Positions 17,531 to 30,600 of a stretch of DNA of 64,000 nucleotides are shown one piece after another. The notes beneath the pieces were generated by a model. That model was given only the letters and a program-made list of their open reading frames with translations. It ran no database searches and was not told where the DNA came from. Location of the stretch: assembly GCA_037178855.1 (NCBI GenBank), contig JASJZC010000006.1, positions 4,030,001 through 4,094,000 on the forward strand, read 5' to 3'. The position numbers and the translations under genes are program-made. This DNA comes from Oscheius sp. JU75. Lineage: Eukaryota; Nematoda; Chromadorea; Rhabditida; Rhabditidae. Numbering within the stretch: position 1 is the stretch's first letter; every line of letters begins with the position of its first letter.

Positions 17531-19212
17531 ATGTTAGTTGTGAAGCTCCGCGACAGACCGCCCATCAAACGGAGAAGCTCGTTCATCGTAAAGGAGGAGC
17601 CGAGGGATGTTTTCCTATTTTCGCCTTGTCTTGCTAAGACGAAACCTGCGCTGAAGTCTGAGCATGTAGTTACGCTTGTTTTTTTTTTCAGAGATTCGCC
17701 GACCCTCCCAACTGCGCCCACTGCAAGAAAACGTGCCAGGTCTAAACTGGAGAAGAAAATCAAAAAGGATGTGGTAGAAGATAAACCAATGGAAGAACAA
17801 GTTACCGCTTACGTCACTACAAGAATTCATCGCCGGATTGATGATCAGGTACCTCCATTTTTTTTGCTCTCCTGTTCATTTGCAGTACATCGTTTCTTGG
17901 TGGAAGTACAATCCGAGCCAGTGTACTCTACAAAGCACAGAAAGCCTCGAGAGTTCTCCATTACTGCTCAAGCAGTTCGATGAATATGAAAAGGGCATGA
18001 GGGCTATAATAAAATGCCTGGAAAAGGAAAACAGGTACATCGTCTTAATTTCGTTAAAGACTCAATTAAGATATCTTGACGAGTACCGCCGTAAACACGT
18101 CAATCTCCTCGATCAGATCATCTCCGACGAGGATTGGGATCGCTGGGTCGTCCAGTACCCTAGTCGATATCACAAGAAGATCCAAGAACACAAGATAGGC
18201 TACTGGACAATCAAGGCTGTCGAGCTCGAATGGATGAAAATTCTTGATCCGAACGCTGACCACTATGGACATCCGCTTTATCTCGAATCGTTCGATGCCA
18301 AGGCACCGCCTCCCAAGTTCCAGGTAATTTGTTCTTCTTCGTAATACGTCGCTTTCAGTTCATAAAGAATTATATCCAATCGGAACTGGTGGAACGCTGC
18401 CTCAACAGCCAGCTGATTAAAAAGCACCAGTGTGTCTTCGGACCTAGGGAATCCTTCTGCCAAGATTGCCGACAACGCAACCAAGTCCAGCGCATAGATC
18501 AAACTCGTGTTCAACTTCCTGACGTGCTTAGCAATATGTACTTGGTCGTTTGTGGATCGAGAACGTGTGGCTGTCATTCAGAGGGTCCGTGCAATAACTT
18601 CCTTCCAGTGGTACGTCCATTTGTCTCTTCTATACGATGCTCTTTTCAGGGCGCCCGAGGAGCTCCGATGGTCGTCTTTTACGAGAGACGCTATGAAGGT
18701 TACGGTGTTCGAGCCATCACGAGCATACCAGTAAGCAACTTCGATTCTGTTATGCTACTTGGTTCATTCAGAAAGGAACTATCATGTCAGAATATGTTGG
18801 TCGTCTATTCACATCGCAGGAAGAATACGTGAGGGACGAAAGCTATATTCTGGAGACGGAGACCGGATTCATGGTTGATACGAAAATGTTCGGGTAAGCC
18901 AGACGTATTCCTATCCTACTAAACGGCGCTCATTTAGCAACGAAGCCAGGTTCTTCGGCAGTTCCTGCTCGCCCAGTCTTGAATGGGTCAAAGTCTTCGT
19001 CAGAGGAACGGATATGCAGGACCAGTACAGAACAGTCTTCGTCACCAATCGCGACTTGAAACCGGGCGAGGAGCTCAGCATCGATTATCATAGCGGAATG
19101 AACAAGAGTGATAGGCCGAAAGTTTGCGCCAGATGCAGGTACGTTCTTTTTAGAAGCTGTAATCATCAATTCTTTCAGATGCGGCAGCAAAAATTGTCGA
19201 GGATGGGTTTGA
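17531..19212 (+). CDS. Divergent SET-domain histone-lysine methyltransferase-like protein
   Basis: The start ATG at 17531 lies nine bases after a TTTCAG acceptor, suggesting spliced-leader trans-splicing. The N-terminal part is basic (KRARSKLEKKIKK), then YIVSWWKYNPSQ, a long helical stretch, and a Cys-rich segment (CQDCRQ, CGSRTCGCHSEGPC) in pre-SET position. The SET domain has GYGVRAITSIPKGTIMSEYVG, YVRDESYILE, FVTNRDLKPGEELSIDY and a post-SET CRCGSKNCRG. The usual RFxNHSC is here RFFGSSC, so the conserved Asn and His that contact cofactor are missing. The remaining motifs place it with SUV39/G9a-type enzymes, but activity is doubtful. Introns are 37-50 nt. The end is TGA at 19210-19212. 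It could be a reader-like pseudoenzyme. Confidence 0.8.
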
Positions 19213-19706
19213 TTATAATATTATGTTATTATGTGCATGCAGTTAATTTCGCTCATTTTGTTGTCCTATTAACCTGTCAATGAATATTGTTATTGCTTAT
19301 TAGTATGTGGTTACTCTTGAGTGCTCGAACTTAACCCGGAACAAGCATGTTATTTAAAGATTCTAAAATTTTTCGGTGTTCCTTGGCATCTGATCTCTGA
19401 TAGTGTTGAACTGGGGAATTCCTTCATGTTTCCAACTTGCTTGTGCCTTCGTCGCTTGAAAATCAGACATTCTGAGCCCGTTGAGCCTTCATGATTCTAT
19501 GCCTCTGGCGGCCGAAAGTTTCGCGATTTCCGTTTCTCGTCCATCCTCGCACTCTTTTTGTTATTTTGTTTTCTGCCAACTTCTCGACCTCGTCCGAAAA
19601 CCGGTCTATATGTTACTTTCGCATGTTGTTACATCGTCCACAGACAGATTCCTATCAGTCGACTATTTAACGTTGGTGATTCGTACTCTTCTCTTGATCG
19701 CCAACA
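19213..19706. other. Intergenic region, no gene seen
   Basis: T-rich 3' flank of the SET gene followed by the 5' flank of the small secreted gene. No gene or strong regulatory motif is evident. Confidence 0.45.
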
Positions 19707-20048
19707 ATGCGCTTCTTCCTCCTCTTCCTCATCGTCTGTGTGGCTCTTTCTACTCCCAAAGCGTGAGTTTTTTGGTATCTTTGATCATCTTTTCTTCAGA
19801 ATTGTACAGAAAAGAGACATCAACTGGAGAAATGTGGCCAAAGTCGGAGCTATTGGACTGGGAACCGCGGCTGTCGGTTATTTGGGTAGGAGAAAAGGAA
19901 ATGATTGCATTGATACTGTTTAGGATATAAGGGAGTCAAGCATCTGATGAACAAAAACAACAATCATGACCAAAATCAGTCCATGTCCGGTGGACCGATT
20001 GGTCAGGGAGCTGGAATTGAGGAGAGCTTTGAGAAGAAGAACCACTAG
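19707..20048 (+). CDS. Small secreted peptide precursor with dibasic site and Gly-rich helix
   Basis: Three exons join in frame to about 85 residues. A clear signal peptide (MRFFLLFLIVCVALS) is followed by a KR dibasic site after IVQ. Next is a short basic amphipathic stretch, a Gly/Ala segment (VGAIGLGTAAVGYLGYKG) and an Asn/Gln/Gly-rich tail ending at TAG 20046-20048. An AATAAA lies about 20 bp after the stop. The signal peptide plus dibasic cleavage point and short Gly-rich helix resemble precursors of secreted peptides, such as neuropeptide-like or antimicrobial types, but I recognise no family. Alternatively the Gly/Ala stretch is a transmembrane helix. Secretion is well supported; the role is not. 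Confidence 0.65.
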
Positions 20049-20745
20049 ATAGACATTTGTACAGAAATAATAAAGACTTTTATCTCTTTCACCAGTCACC
20101 GAGCCATTTTTATATCTGCAAGCCCATTAAGCCCTTTGTAGGTACAGCTATATCGTTCTTGAAGTACGATCAAGTGAAGTCCATTTTTCACGTCCTTCCA
20201 TAGACATAGACAGCCCGAAAAGGCAAATACCCAACTAAAAGTAGTGTTCCGTAGTTCTCTGGGTCGTAACAACAGTTCGGAGCTAAGATGCTCAGAACTG
20301 TGTTACGACCCAGACACATCAGGCTAATAACCCAAGAGGCCCTCCAACACCCTTTGTTTAACTGGAGACAGTCCAACCCATAACGTGCTCCTTTTGGAGT
20401 CATCAATTCATTCTTCTGTCATCCCTCCTATGCGTCTATCTTTACTTAGCAGTTTCTTCTCTATTGTCACAATCAGCCAGACTGCCCTGCGTTTTCTTTG
20501 CCTGTTCTGAACTGTCACTCGATCCATTCTACCTCTTCCCGCTCGCTGTCTCTCTCCAGCCACTCTACCAAATCTGGAGCAAAGTTTCGTATCCTTAGTT
20601 GACTGTCTCCTTGTTGTAATTACCCCGCCTATTGAATATGCAGAGGAAGCTTCAAAGTTCCAAAGTTTTCAAATGTAGTAAACAAAGTTTTCTTTTGCTT
20701 GCTTCTATAAAAAGGAGCAATCAAGGGAACGAGCAATTCTACACG
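20049..20745. other. Intergenic region with TATA box for the next gene
   Basis: Contains the poly(A) signal of the preceding gene. At 20706-20711 there is a TATAAAA box, 40 bp before the next start codon. An imperfect hairpin occurs around 20240-20310 (TCTGGGTCGTAACA facing TGTTACGACCCAGA). No gene is seen. Confidence 0.5.
20706..20712 (+). promoter_or_regulatory. TATA box
   Basis: TATAAAA 40 bp upstream of the ATG at 20746, so the transcript would have a very short leader. Confidence 0.55.
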
Positions 20746-22349
20746 ATGACTCTTCCAAGACAGCTGCCGATGCTTCTGCTGGTAAGTACACTCTAAGTAT
20801 TAACTACACGTTCTGTTCAGATCGTATGTCTCGTCTACTCCCAGAGCAGTACGGAGTGCAAGGGAGACAAGAAGGACACTCCGCATTGCATCTCGAAGTG
20901 CATCCACGACGCGATGGCCACCTCAGGAAATCAGCCTCTGAGGGAGTACCTGGAGCGGTCTGGAGAGACGTACGAAGTGGTTGGACTGACGAGCGACTGT
21001 CTATTCTTCTCCTTCTTCTGGAATGACACTGAGTTCAGTGACAAACCGTCTGAGCTCCGGAGATTCCGAGGAACGGGATTCTGTGCCGGAAAAAAGGTCA
21101 TGATGGTCAGGACGACGGGCGAGAATCGGAAAATGGTCCTGATGGTAGATACTGTGGGAAGAAGAGTCCGCGTGCAGAGTGTTTACGACGGCAAAGCAGA
21201 ACTTCAGTCAGACAGCAGGGACGAGAAGCATGCCGGCTTTCTGTTCATCGAGGTCTCGGCAACCGATCGACGTCTACATGCCATCTCGCAGAGTCTGCCC
21301 AAAGGTTACACCTTCGAGAGAGTTTTCAATGCCAACTATCACGTCTATGTGGTGGCTCGAAACAAATACCAATTCGCGCTTTTCGAATTGATGATTGAAC
21401 TGGATTCCGAGCTGAACATTGTCCCCTATCTGAGGAAGGAACACGTCGACCTCGATCCGGTCTTACAGCCGCCATTCGCAGATCCTGGCGTCACCGTCTT
21501 TCACAGTCTAGATCTCAACTCGGATCGCTTCTTCATCGACACGAACGAGATCACGGTCCTGAGCTGTGGCATCTTCAAATCCATCGCGAACTTCTATCAC
21601 TTGAAAGAGGACACTGAAGAGCAAAAGGAGTATCAAGAACAGCTGGTAAGTTCATTTGGTCTCCGAGAGATCAACAAGGGTTTTAGGAAAGGGTTCCGTC
21701 GGGCGAAAGACATGTTTTGGTGGAGTTCGTCAAAGGTTTGAGGGCACAGTTTGAGAACGCAACCCTGCTGACCAGCATCACAATGGATTTGGCGAAGGAA
21801 TGCTGGAGACATGCTAGTAACAATCGCGTAGAAACCTGGGGAATGTCCATGTGGGACCGCGAGGAGAAAGGCAGCACACTGGCCATTCCGTTGGTCTCAG
21901 CCCTGGGCCAGACGAATCGGGGAGTGAGCAAAGAGGCCGGCGCAATGGGACCTGACATTCTCTACGAGGAGAAGAAGAAACGATTCTACATTGAACGGAG
22001 CGAATGCGTCAACGACATGAACCACTACATGCTCTATCATCACGACAACAACAAGGAAAGGTCACAGGACACGGTGGAGCACAAGCCGAATCGCTACCTC
22101 TTCTCGACGAGGCGATCCTTCAATCAGCGTAACTTCCATCGTCGAATGGCTCATCCACACATAATTGCCCGGATCAACAAAAAGCACAAGTTCCGTCAGG
22201 GCTCGTCTACTTTGAGCTGGATCTTCGTCGTTATCCTGCTTGGCCTCTTCGTCATCTTCCTCATCTTCCACCTGGCCGCCTGGGGACGGAAAAAGTTCCT
22301 GAAGAAGAAGGGGCAGCGATCCGACACCAGCACAGTCAACACCAATTGA
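20746..22349 (+). CDS. Unrecognised secreted/type I membrane protein
   Basis: Three exons give roughly 510 residues. The N-terminus is a signal peptide (LPMLLLIVCLVYSQ) split by a short intron. The ectodomain begins CKGDKKDTPHCISKC and has few further cysteines. Segments such as CLFFSFFWNDTEFSD, HVYVVARNKYQFALF and SDRFFIDTNEITVLSC suggest a mostly beta structure. A second short intron joins to a helix-rich part (VEFVKGLRAQFENATLL). Near the C-terminus is one transmembrane helix (WIFVVILLGLFVIFLIFHLAAW), then a short Lys-rich tail. I do not recognise the family. A TATA box lies 40 bp upstream. It has no operon-like neighbour. Coding status is strong from the long clean frames; function is unknown. 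Confidence 0.8.
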
Positions 22350-23036
22350 CTTCTCCCAGATCATACAATGAATTTTCTTGTAGACGATTATTTCATTTTG
22401 CCTCTCTAAACTTTCTAACCTTATCAATCTCTTCCTCTTTCTCTATGTCCAGAGTATTGTGCCCCGCTCTGGTTCTGTCTTTTTATCCAAATGTACCTCT
22501 TTTGTTCTGCATTCACTCTGTCTGTTTGAACTACCATAGTAATAGGGCAGTTCCTGTTCTGACTGACAGATTCGACTTGTTCTCTTCTGTGACTTTAAAA
22601 AAAGCACAGGAGTCTTGTTTCCAAATATACGGACAGAGAGAGGGCATAAAAGGAAAGATGCAGCTCGGATTATTCAATTAGATCACTGAATTCTAGCAAT
22701 CAGCCTTTGGAAGGTGGCTATCCTAACAATCTTGTTGATCATCTTCTCTTTCTGGCCATTTTCCACATATCCTATCCCTAAGTATATCTGTTATAAATCT
22801 CTCCATCTGCTGTCGAAGAAGTAAAGTTCTCTTGCTGAACTGGGCCGTTTCAGATATCACATATCAAGATGTATAATGCCGTCTTTGATTTGATGTTACG
22901 AACAGAGAGCTTTATAAGTTCAAGAGATTGAAACACCTTCGAATATGAGATCGTGAACAGAGAGCTTGATTCGCAAAGTACCCGTAGTTGACCCTTGTGT
23001 CAGCAGGAGATCCTCGTATAAGAAGAAAAAGAGTTG
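22350..23036. other. Intergenic region between convergent genes
   Basis: T-rich 3' flanks of the upstream membrane protein and of the GPCR on the other strand. No gene is seen. Confidence 0.5.
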
Positions 23037-24684
23037 TCAGTCATGTACAGAGATAGCCTCCTCGTCATTCGAGATACATCTTGACACCTGCCGTCCTACT
23101 GTAGTTACAGTCACAGTGGATTTCCGGTAACCAGTGGTCTCATAGATGCTGGTGCTCAAGTAGAGAGCATTGCAGGCAAACTGACTGAAGTAGAGCAGCT
23201 GAGAGATGGCTGAAAAGGATTCAATACGTCTGTTTACATGAAAACACTCACGTTCGAGGATCGGCATAATTTCGTCCATGTTCTTTGGCTCATCGACAGT
23301 CAACCAAGTCCTCAAGATGTGTGCTGGGAGGTTCAGGACCAGATTAACCACAGAGATTATGATTGACCTCATTATCATTGCGGTCTTCTTCTTCAAAAGG
23401 GCCTGTCGTTTCTTGTTGAAGCTCTTTTGGAACTGAACCCGGTGATTATAGATCAGCCCCTAATGACTGTTTACCTTCGGACCGGCACCTGATATCGACA
23501 TCACAAGACTCATGCTGCTTCGGAGATCCAGCGGCTCGCATTCTGCCAAGGTGGATGGTCTAAAAAGACACATTGAAGAGAGTAGGGATGGGAAAGTACC
23601 TTCTGGGAGTGGCTGGTACAGAGATGGCGTACCTCCTCTCGTAGAGAGGAGCATCGATGACGGCGAAAGGATTATAACAGTGGAAGAGAACGATCCCGTC
23701 GAAGAAGATCCTCAACAAACAGGGTATGGCGTAGAACAGCGAGATGTCCATCAGGTGAGCTAGCTGAAGATGTTTTCCTGCTATTCTCTTTCTCCAGACT
23801 GGTACCTTGATATGTTTGTGAGGAATCTTCTCATCCTCTGCACAGATCCTTCCTTCTTCACTGTACACGACAAAGAACAGAATCCAAACTTCGAAGGCTC
23901 CACAAGCTGTGGCCAGTATTTTTAACGCGTTCCTCGGTTGTCTCCAAATAGTTCGGTACTTGATTGGATGGAAAACGGCTGTATATCGGAGCACAGACAA
24001 GGCTAGCCAACACCTGAAAGTGGACAGTTCCCCCTATGGTCAGACCACGTGTTTGCTACAAAGACTATTGTAGTACTGTCTTTCTCTTATCCTGCTCCTA
24101 GGAATCTGTCCCTGGTTGACATTCACCTTACTATGCAGAGAACTTAATTGATACTGCTTGCCAGATTTGATAGGGGAGCACGGACAAATTATTTTCCAAA
24201 GGAAGTCAACTACACGCTCGATCTATCATTCTCTCTTCGATGACGCACTCTTATACCATATCCCGTTACTCACCAAACGGAGAAGGCAGAAGTCGTGTGC
24301 ATCAAGTACAGATCCAACTGAAAACCACCTTTTGCTTGGCTGATTTCACACAGTACCTTGCAGATCCCGTCCAGAAGCACAGTGCTGGCTGAAGTCTTGT
24401 GGACAGAATGAAAAATGGCTTGGACCAGCTGAGCCAAGAGGGTTACAGAGTCTGATACGGACATGGCAGCCAGGGGCAGTCCCGAAGTAGTCTCGAAGCG
24501 GATCACATTCTTCCTGAAATCTCTCGTTGTTTTTCCCAGAATCGTATCGAGGCTACGAGTACGAGGCCAGACTAATAACCCACCTTGCAATTCTAATCAG
24601 CCTCCAGAGAACGTAGCTGTTCAGAGCGATGCCGGCGATGGGGACGAGTACGTAGAGGGCAAAGTAGGCCGTGTGGAGGTTCAT
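23037..24684 (-). CDS. Rhodopsin-type G-protein-coupled receptor
   Basis: A multi-exon seven-helix receptor. It starts MNLHTAYFALYVLVPIAG with ALNSYVLWRLIRI (TM1 with N). TM2/3 read LAAMSVSDSVTLLAQLVQ and the TM3 end is CWLALSVLRYTAVFHPIKY, an LRY variant of DRY. Further segments are ALKILATACGAFEVWILFFVVY, LMDISLFYAIPCLLRIFFDG and MIMRSIIISVVNLVLNLPAHIL. TM7 reads FACNALYLSTSIYE, an NALYL variant of NPxxY. A Cys before TM3 (DGICKVL) and one in loop 2 (GRICAEDE) could form the standard disulphide. The overall look is of an invertebrate peptide receptor, but the ligand cannot be assigned. The stop is at 23037-23039. Confidence 0.85.
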
Positions 24685-27600
24685 TGAAGAGACATTTCTG
24701 AACTTTTTCTTGTCTTTTAAACAGAGTCAGAGTAAGAGAATGATTCTGGAAATAGGAGCAAACTGTTTATGCCACTCGTAAACATTCTGAACTTCCTGGA
24801 ATTGTTGCAGAAAGGGTAAAGAGTTCTGTTGGGCGAAGAAAAAGTCTGGGGAAGGACACGCAAGAGCTCATATTACATAGAGACACCTCAACGATGTGTT
24901 GTCTCTCTGTTCTCTCAAATCCGTTCCCATGCCTCAAGACGAGTATATAAAGAAGGCGCAAAACAGGGAATTAGTCGGCCTGGTCAGGGCAACCAACTCT
25001 TCGATGTTTTTAAGGAAAAAGGGTGTGAGGAACTGAGAGGAAACGCGCTCGTAATGAAGGAGTTCTCTTAGTTCCTTGTTAACACGTGGGAACGAATCCC
25101 GAGCGAGAAGTGGGTCGACAACAACCTTTCGTGGGTAAGAGTATACTTGGGCAGGGTATATGGTGCTCTAAGAATAACCAACGAGAGCAACGAGGAATAA
25201 ACGTTGGAACTAGATACTTCGGGAACAGAAGAAACGAACAGATTCAGTGAGAGAAAGGAACATGAATTGAAATGAAAGAATCAGCCTGATTGAAATCAGA
25301 ACCCGAAAAGAATCAGAACCAAAAAAGAACAGAAAGTAGACCTTATTCGTTGCGGCACGCACTGTCGTCTTTAATGTAAGGTACTCAGCCAAGCATTTCA
25401 AAACCGCTCTGGAGGAAAAGTGCACCAAGGGATAAAGTTGATGCCATTTAGAGACCACTGAGCCTGCGATTTTTAGATGGGTCTCGTAACGTGAAAGCTC
25501 AAAGGTCTTGAGATTAGGGAATGAGTAAAATAACAAGACAATTCGCACTGCAAAGGCGCATGTTTTGGCCCGTTCACGGATTACTAAAGATGTCTGTTTT
25601 GAAGCAGTGATCTGATACTCTGAATGGGTCAAATCACTGCATTTCTCTCTCCTCTATCAGCTGATCAGATCCCTAAGTCGAGGCGACTAATTCTAGATAA
25701 ACAAAGAGTTGATGGCGCCGATGGGTACATATGAAGAATTGCCGAAATTTTAACACAACAACAGATATTTGGAGAAGGGCTTGATGATCGAGCAGTCTTT
25801 TTTCCTTCTTCTTAGATATATAGTTTCGTGTGCAATTGGATCACTGAATAGCTGAATAGCGCTAATCTCATTGCGAATGCTCATTGAACGCAAGTGGGGA
25901 TTGTTGCGAACCGGGGCTCCCACAAAACAAACGAAAGCCTCTAAATGGCATCAGCCTGAGCAAACTTTTCCAAGACCCTAATGAGATCAAGAATTCTTTT
26001 TCTTCTTCTGCAGAAGTACAACTAGTTATTAGAGGACCAAAAGTAAATAAGGAACCCGGAAACTTTCAAAAAATGTTGCTTTGAGGAATACTGAAGATGG
26101 GTGAATGCTAATTGGAGAAAGGAACCCAGAGTGACCATCCTACCGTGTAAAATCCACTGACTCATTGTTGACTCTTTCCGAACAAAGAGAATAACCAAGA
26201 AAGTACAGCTATTAAAAGGAATGTGACTCTTGAGAGAAGGAGAGGGTCGCCTGACAGCCTAATAACTGACACTAGGCTGCCATTATAAGAAGTGAGTCTT
26301 ATGATAGGGAGGGGAAGTACGGAGTCTCACTATGGTAATGCTATTCAGCCCCCTAATGAATAACGATGTCGAGACCCAAGGAAAGCCGGAAGTGTATAGG
26401 AGAAGGCGTTTACCGTATTTCCATCTCTCTTTCATGTCCTGCTAATTATACGGTGTCACGCAGAGGGGTCTGTTTGCTACCTTGATTGTACTTCGGAGAA
26501 AGAAGAGTCATGTCATCCTACGATTAGTAGCACCTACTGTATTTGATCAAGTAGTCAGATAACTCAAAACATGCCCAGTTTGACACAGGATCGCACCTGT
26601 GGAGAACATTGTCGCCACCCTAGAACTACCATAAAGTGAATTATTGCGACAAGACAGACAAGATAATTGTAAGGCAAGCCTAGAAACGGTGCTGGTTCAA
26701 AGAGGTATCACGGAAAAGACAAGGAACCATGAGATTCTTTTCAGGCTTCACAATACGTAGTTAGCTCCATTTCGGTACCATTCCTGATAGTTTCTGCGCG
26801 CTTTCTTAGCGGTTGCATCCGAAAAGTACTTTACAAGGTGTCAAAGAAGGTGTTCAGCTTATGCAAGCTGAGATAAGTTGTTTAATCGGGCCGAACGAGT
26901 AGCCTAAGATACTGATGAAACTTAGTTAACAACTGGTCTTACAGCTCAGTCTAGTCTATAGAAGAAGAGAGTGTCTCCCAAGACGAGAAGGATTACACCT
27001 CAAAATGACACTCCCTCCACGGTTAATCTGAGAGAAGACGAAGGTCGAATGAAGAGAACAAGGGACCACATTGGATTGATACGCATGGAAGTTGTCTACA
27101 GAGTATTGGATAAGTTGATTAGACGATGGCTTCTGGAAAAGTCTAGAGGTTGTAGCTCTGTTTGTTCACAATGCTCGACGATCTGTTGCCCTAATACGTA
27201 GAGAGAACTTTTTGTCGTTCAGGAGGGACTATCATCCTGAGAATGTGTTAACGAGATTTGTGAGGCTAATGGCGAAAAGAAGAGGTGTCTGCGGGCTGGC
27301 CTCTTCTCCCAGAATAATTGGGCCAAAGGAGGAAGACGAACAATTATCAGCAATTCCTTCTCCTGTAGGGTCAAGAGTACATGGCTACTTTGACCACTGG
27401 CGCTTACGGAAACATCGTAGAGTCCCATAAAATGATCTAAGTCGACTTATTGATCATCAGATACCCTTCAAACTGCACCTAGACTAAACAATCATTTTTT
27501 GCTAATCAGAACTGTAGGACTTTTGATCGGGACCAGTGGGCGGAGATGTCTGCTTCCTTATCCTAACTAGATTCAGCACATAACCTCTATTAACTGGCGC

Positions 27601-30600
27601 AAATCAACTAGGTATTTAAGAGAAGGAAAGCCTTCTCGTGTTGGAGGTAAATTGGTGGTAGCTGCCAGAACTCATTCCACTTGCAGACTGAACCTTTGAT
27701 TATGAGACGACATGAAACTCTTGAACAAATATAGGAGGAGGAGGGGATAGGTTCAGAACTTTAGTTCCAGGAAAGAAGTACCGGTGCGTGAGGAAGTCGC
27801 ATGATTGAGACCGAGCAGATGAGGAATGACCAGTCAGGTTCAGAATGGGAGATGGACCAGAGGCTTGGGTTGATCTCAGGATTTTGACCAACTTTCTCAC
27901 AGACAGGGAGAGAGAGATCAGAACAGGGAGTAAAGAGACGACAAGCCTTTTGGATACCAAAACTCTTCCAGGTACGAGTCTTATTTTAGCAGCCAATAAA
28001 TAAGGATAGCGTGCTATCTGCCAGTAATTTCTCATAACAAGCCCTGGTATCTTTGAGAAGAAACATGGCGTTTCTAGCTTAGGACACACAGAGCCAATAG
28101 TTAATCGATAATATAATTATGATAATAAATAGGCTAGTCGCTGGGTAGACATGAATAAGAGACTAGGTGTTAGCGGGAACTTGGTGTCACCCGTATCGCG
28201 TTTGAACAGCCTGAAACATTGATCAGGGGTGGGCGAGGGTCAGGGAAATCTCTCCGCTGTTTGTCCTCTTTATTGAATGAGAGTGATCTTCTTATGCATT
28301 GAGACAACAAAGACTGGATTTTGAAAGACTTTGACTCTTATCCAAATGGATGAAGGCTCAAAAAGATGCCCAGATGTCGTAACAAGAAAGACGTGGCTAC
28401 AAGAAAATGCGTGGATAAGTGGCTAAATTTATAGGGCGTCTAAGAGAACTTGAGTTGAACTGGGACCAGATCAAAACCACTGCAAGATGTACGCGAATAG
28501 ACAGTAGAACAGGTGAAAACTAATGAAGAAACAGCGTCGTCGATGAAAGAAGAACAAACACGGACGTGTGGGAGCACGAGATGACGAGGGGTGAATGTAC
28601 TTCTAGCATGTTAACACGCTATCATTCTAGCAATTTGATGTGTTAACCAGATAAAAAGTAAAGGAAGAAGAAAAAGTAGCAGCCGGGTCTCTAGTTCAAT
28701 CCCGGAACGTCTCAACTAAGTTTCCCGACTTTCGATCGCTAGGTTGCTACAAAGGAAAGGTGTTCCAAGAAAAGGTTAGCCAGTTTTGGAAGTCAAGTCT
28801 CTCCAATTTGGTCCTCCTAAGAAGGCAGATATCAGTAAATGGTCAATTTAGACTATAGATAGTTGACCAGAGGGATCAAGAAATAGACTTACGCAACAGG
28901 AAAAGTCTCAGTAGGACCAGGAGCTAGCAAAACCATCAGTTACTGTTGACGATCCCACCGGACCAGCTAAGCTCCCGATTCAGCGAAGGGCATGTTCGAA
29001 GTCTCGGTCAATAAGCATTCCCTGATGGAAATGTAAGAATGCCTAAGGTATGCAGGAAGAAGGAAGTTGCTAAGAATGAACTCATGTGCCAGGAATACCG
29101 AATGAGGAAGGTTGCCGAAGAGCCCGTAACCAAGGGACGTCCCCCTGAGGTCACTCCTTGAGATCAGTTTACAGGTTGCGGCTGCAGCACAAAGGAACGA
29201 ACTTTTCGGGGAGCAAATAGGATGCGCGGCGAGGCGAAGAGGACTCTCGAGAGTTCGAAAACTGTTGCCGCGTGTGACAAAAGACACCTGAGCGGCAATT
29301 AGAGAGTGGCTACAATTGTCTCTTGACATCAATTGGACTGTAAGGAGGAGGAAAAATCAGAGAGTGAGGATTCTCATTATCAATGCTCCCTCTCTTAGAA
29401 GACGGCATTTCGTCAACAACACGCATGGAGGACGATTATTGAAATAACGGGGGAACTCCGGACTAATGTATGCCGACGGTGTGGCCGAAAACAAGAAAAA
29501 GATGTTATTTCCCACATTCGCCTTCTTCTGCAGAAATAGCATAAACATCCTGGGAAGTAGAAGCTGAAATAGTTATAGGAAAAGTCAAAGTCGAGCCTTC
29601 TCTCGGGTCCGAACTCTACATTGCTTCGGTATTAGCTTGTGGCAGAACGCATTGGCTTACACATAACTGCGTACTGTTAAAAACTCAGTAAAGAAATTCA
29701 AACACAAACTGGGGCGAGCCACAAGCTATGTCAAGGAGTTTCGCAACTGACACTGTCGAAATCAGAAGTTGAACTTCTTATAGAAGGAATTAAGTTGCTT
29801 CATATAGTTGAAAACTACAAAACCAGAGACCCTGACAAATAATCGTGTGATAATTCATTCAGAGAGTGTGTTCCTAATACCTCCGTAATTACTTCTAGTC
29901 CAATTCTGGAAATAGCGGCTTCAAAAGGAGAAGAGTAATCCTACCAATCAGACCAGATTGGGTAGTCTCCTAACTATTCGGAACAGACGTCAAACTGTAT
30001 AAACAACAGGTGAAAAACAAGGTGTGAAAAAATCAGATGAGTTGGCAAAACAGGGCTCGAGAGAACAGAGGGAGCTATCGGAAATAGCCTACTTTGGGAG
30101 AGCGGAAGTTCAGTCCTTGTGGGGTTCACCACCAAAATCCGTTCGCGATTATCCTCGAACCTTTACAAACAAAAAAGAGAGAGGAAGGGAGGGTATCCTA
30201 ATAATATCCAGAAGTCTCGTCGTCAAAACAGCAAAGATCTTCCGAACTACGGGACCCTCTCTCTCTCTCGACCCAATCAAATCAAGAGCTTCTTCTTTTC
30301 CCTTCTCAATTGGTATTAGAAGGGAGGTCGGAGTCGAAACAAGACCCCTGGAGGACAGAAGGACGAGTTCGGTGAGCTTTTTTTTGAGAACGCCTGATCA
30401 ACAATTAGCCTAATACCCGAGGGGCTGCTGCCGGTTTTGACGAGTCTGTGTTCCGTTGTTTGAGTGAAAAGTTTCAATAAACAGAAGAGAGGGTGTTGAA
30501 GTGACCAACAATCAGCTTTGTGAAGGGGCAAAACACGCATGATGCTTTTGATGGGGTGCTGAAAACTGGAGAAAAAAACTCAGTTGTTTCACTAGCAAAG

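Noticed and set aside
20240-20310. Hairpin with TCTGGGTCGTAACA arms
   Set aside because: Short and alone; no adjoining gene structure to suggest a terminator or small RNA, so only mentioned in the gap entry.
25210-25632. 140-codon minus-strand frame in the gene-poor region
   Set aside because: Composition follows the strand bias; no domain, no matching exons nearby.
28684-28712. tRNA-like T-arm (CCGGG stem with AGTTCAATC loop)
   Set aside because: No A-box, anticodon arm or acceptor stem at the right distances, so not a tRNA gene.
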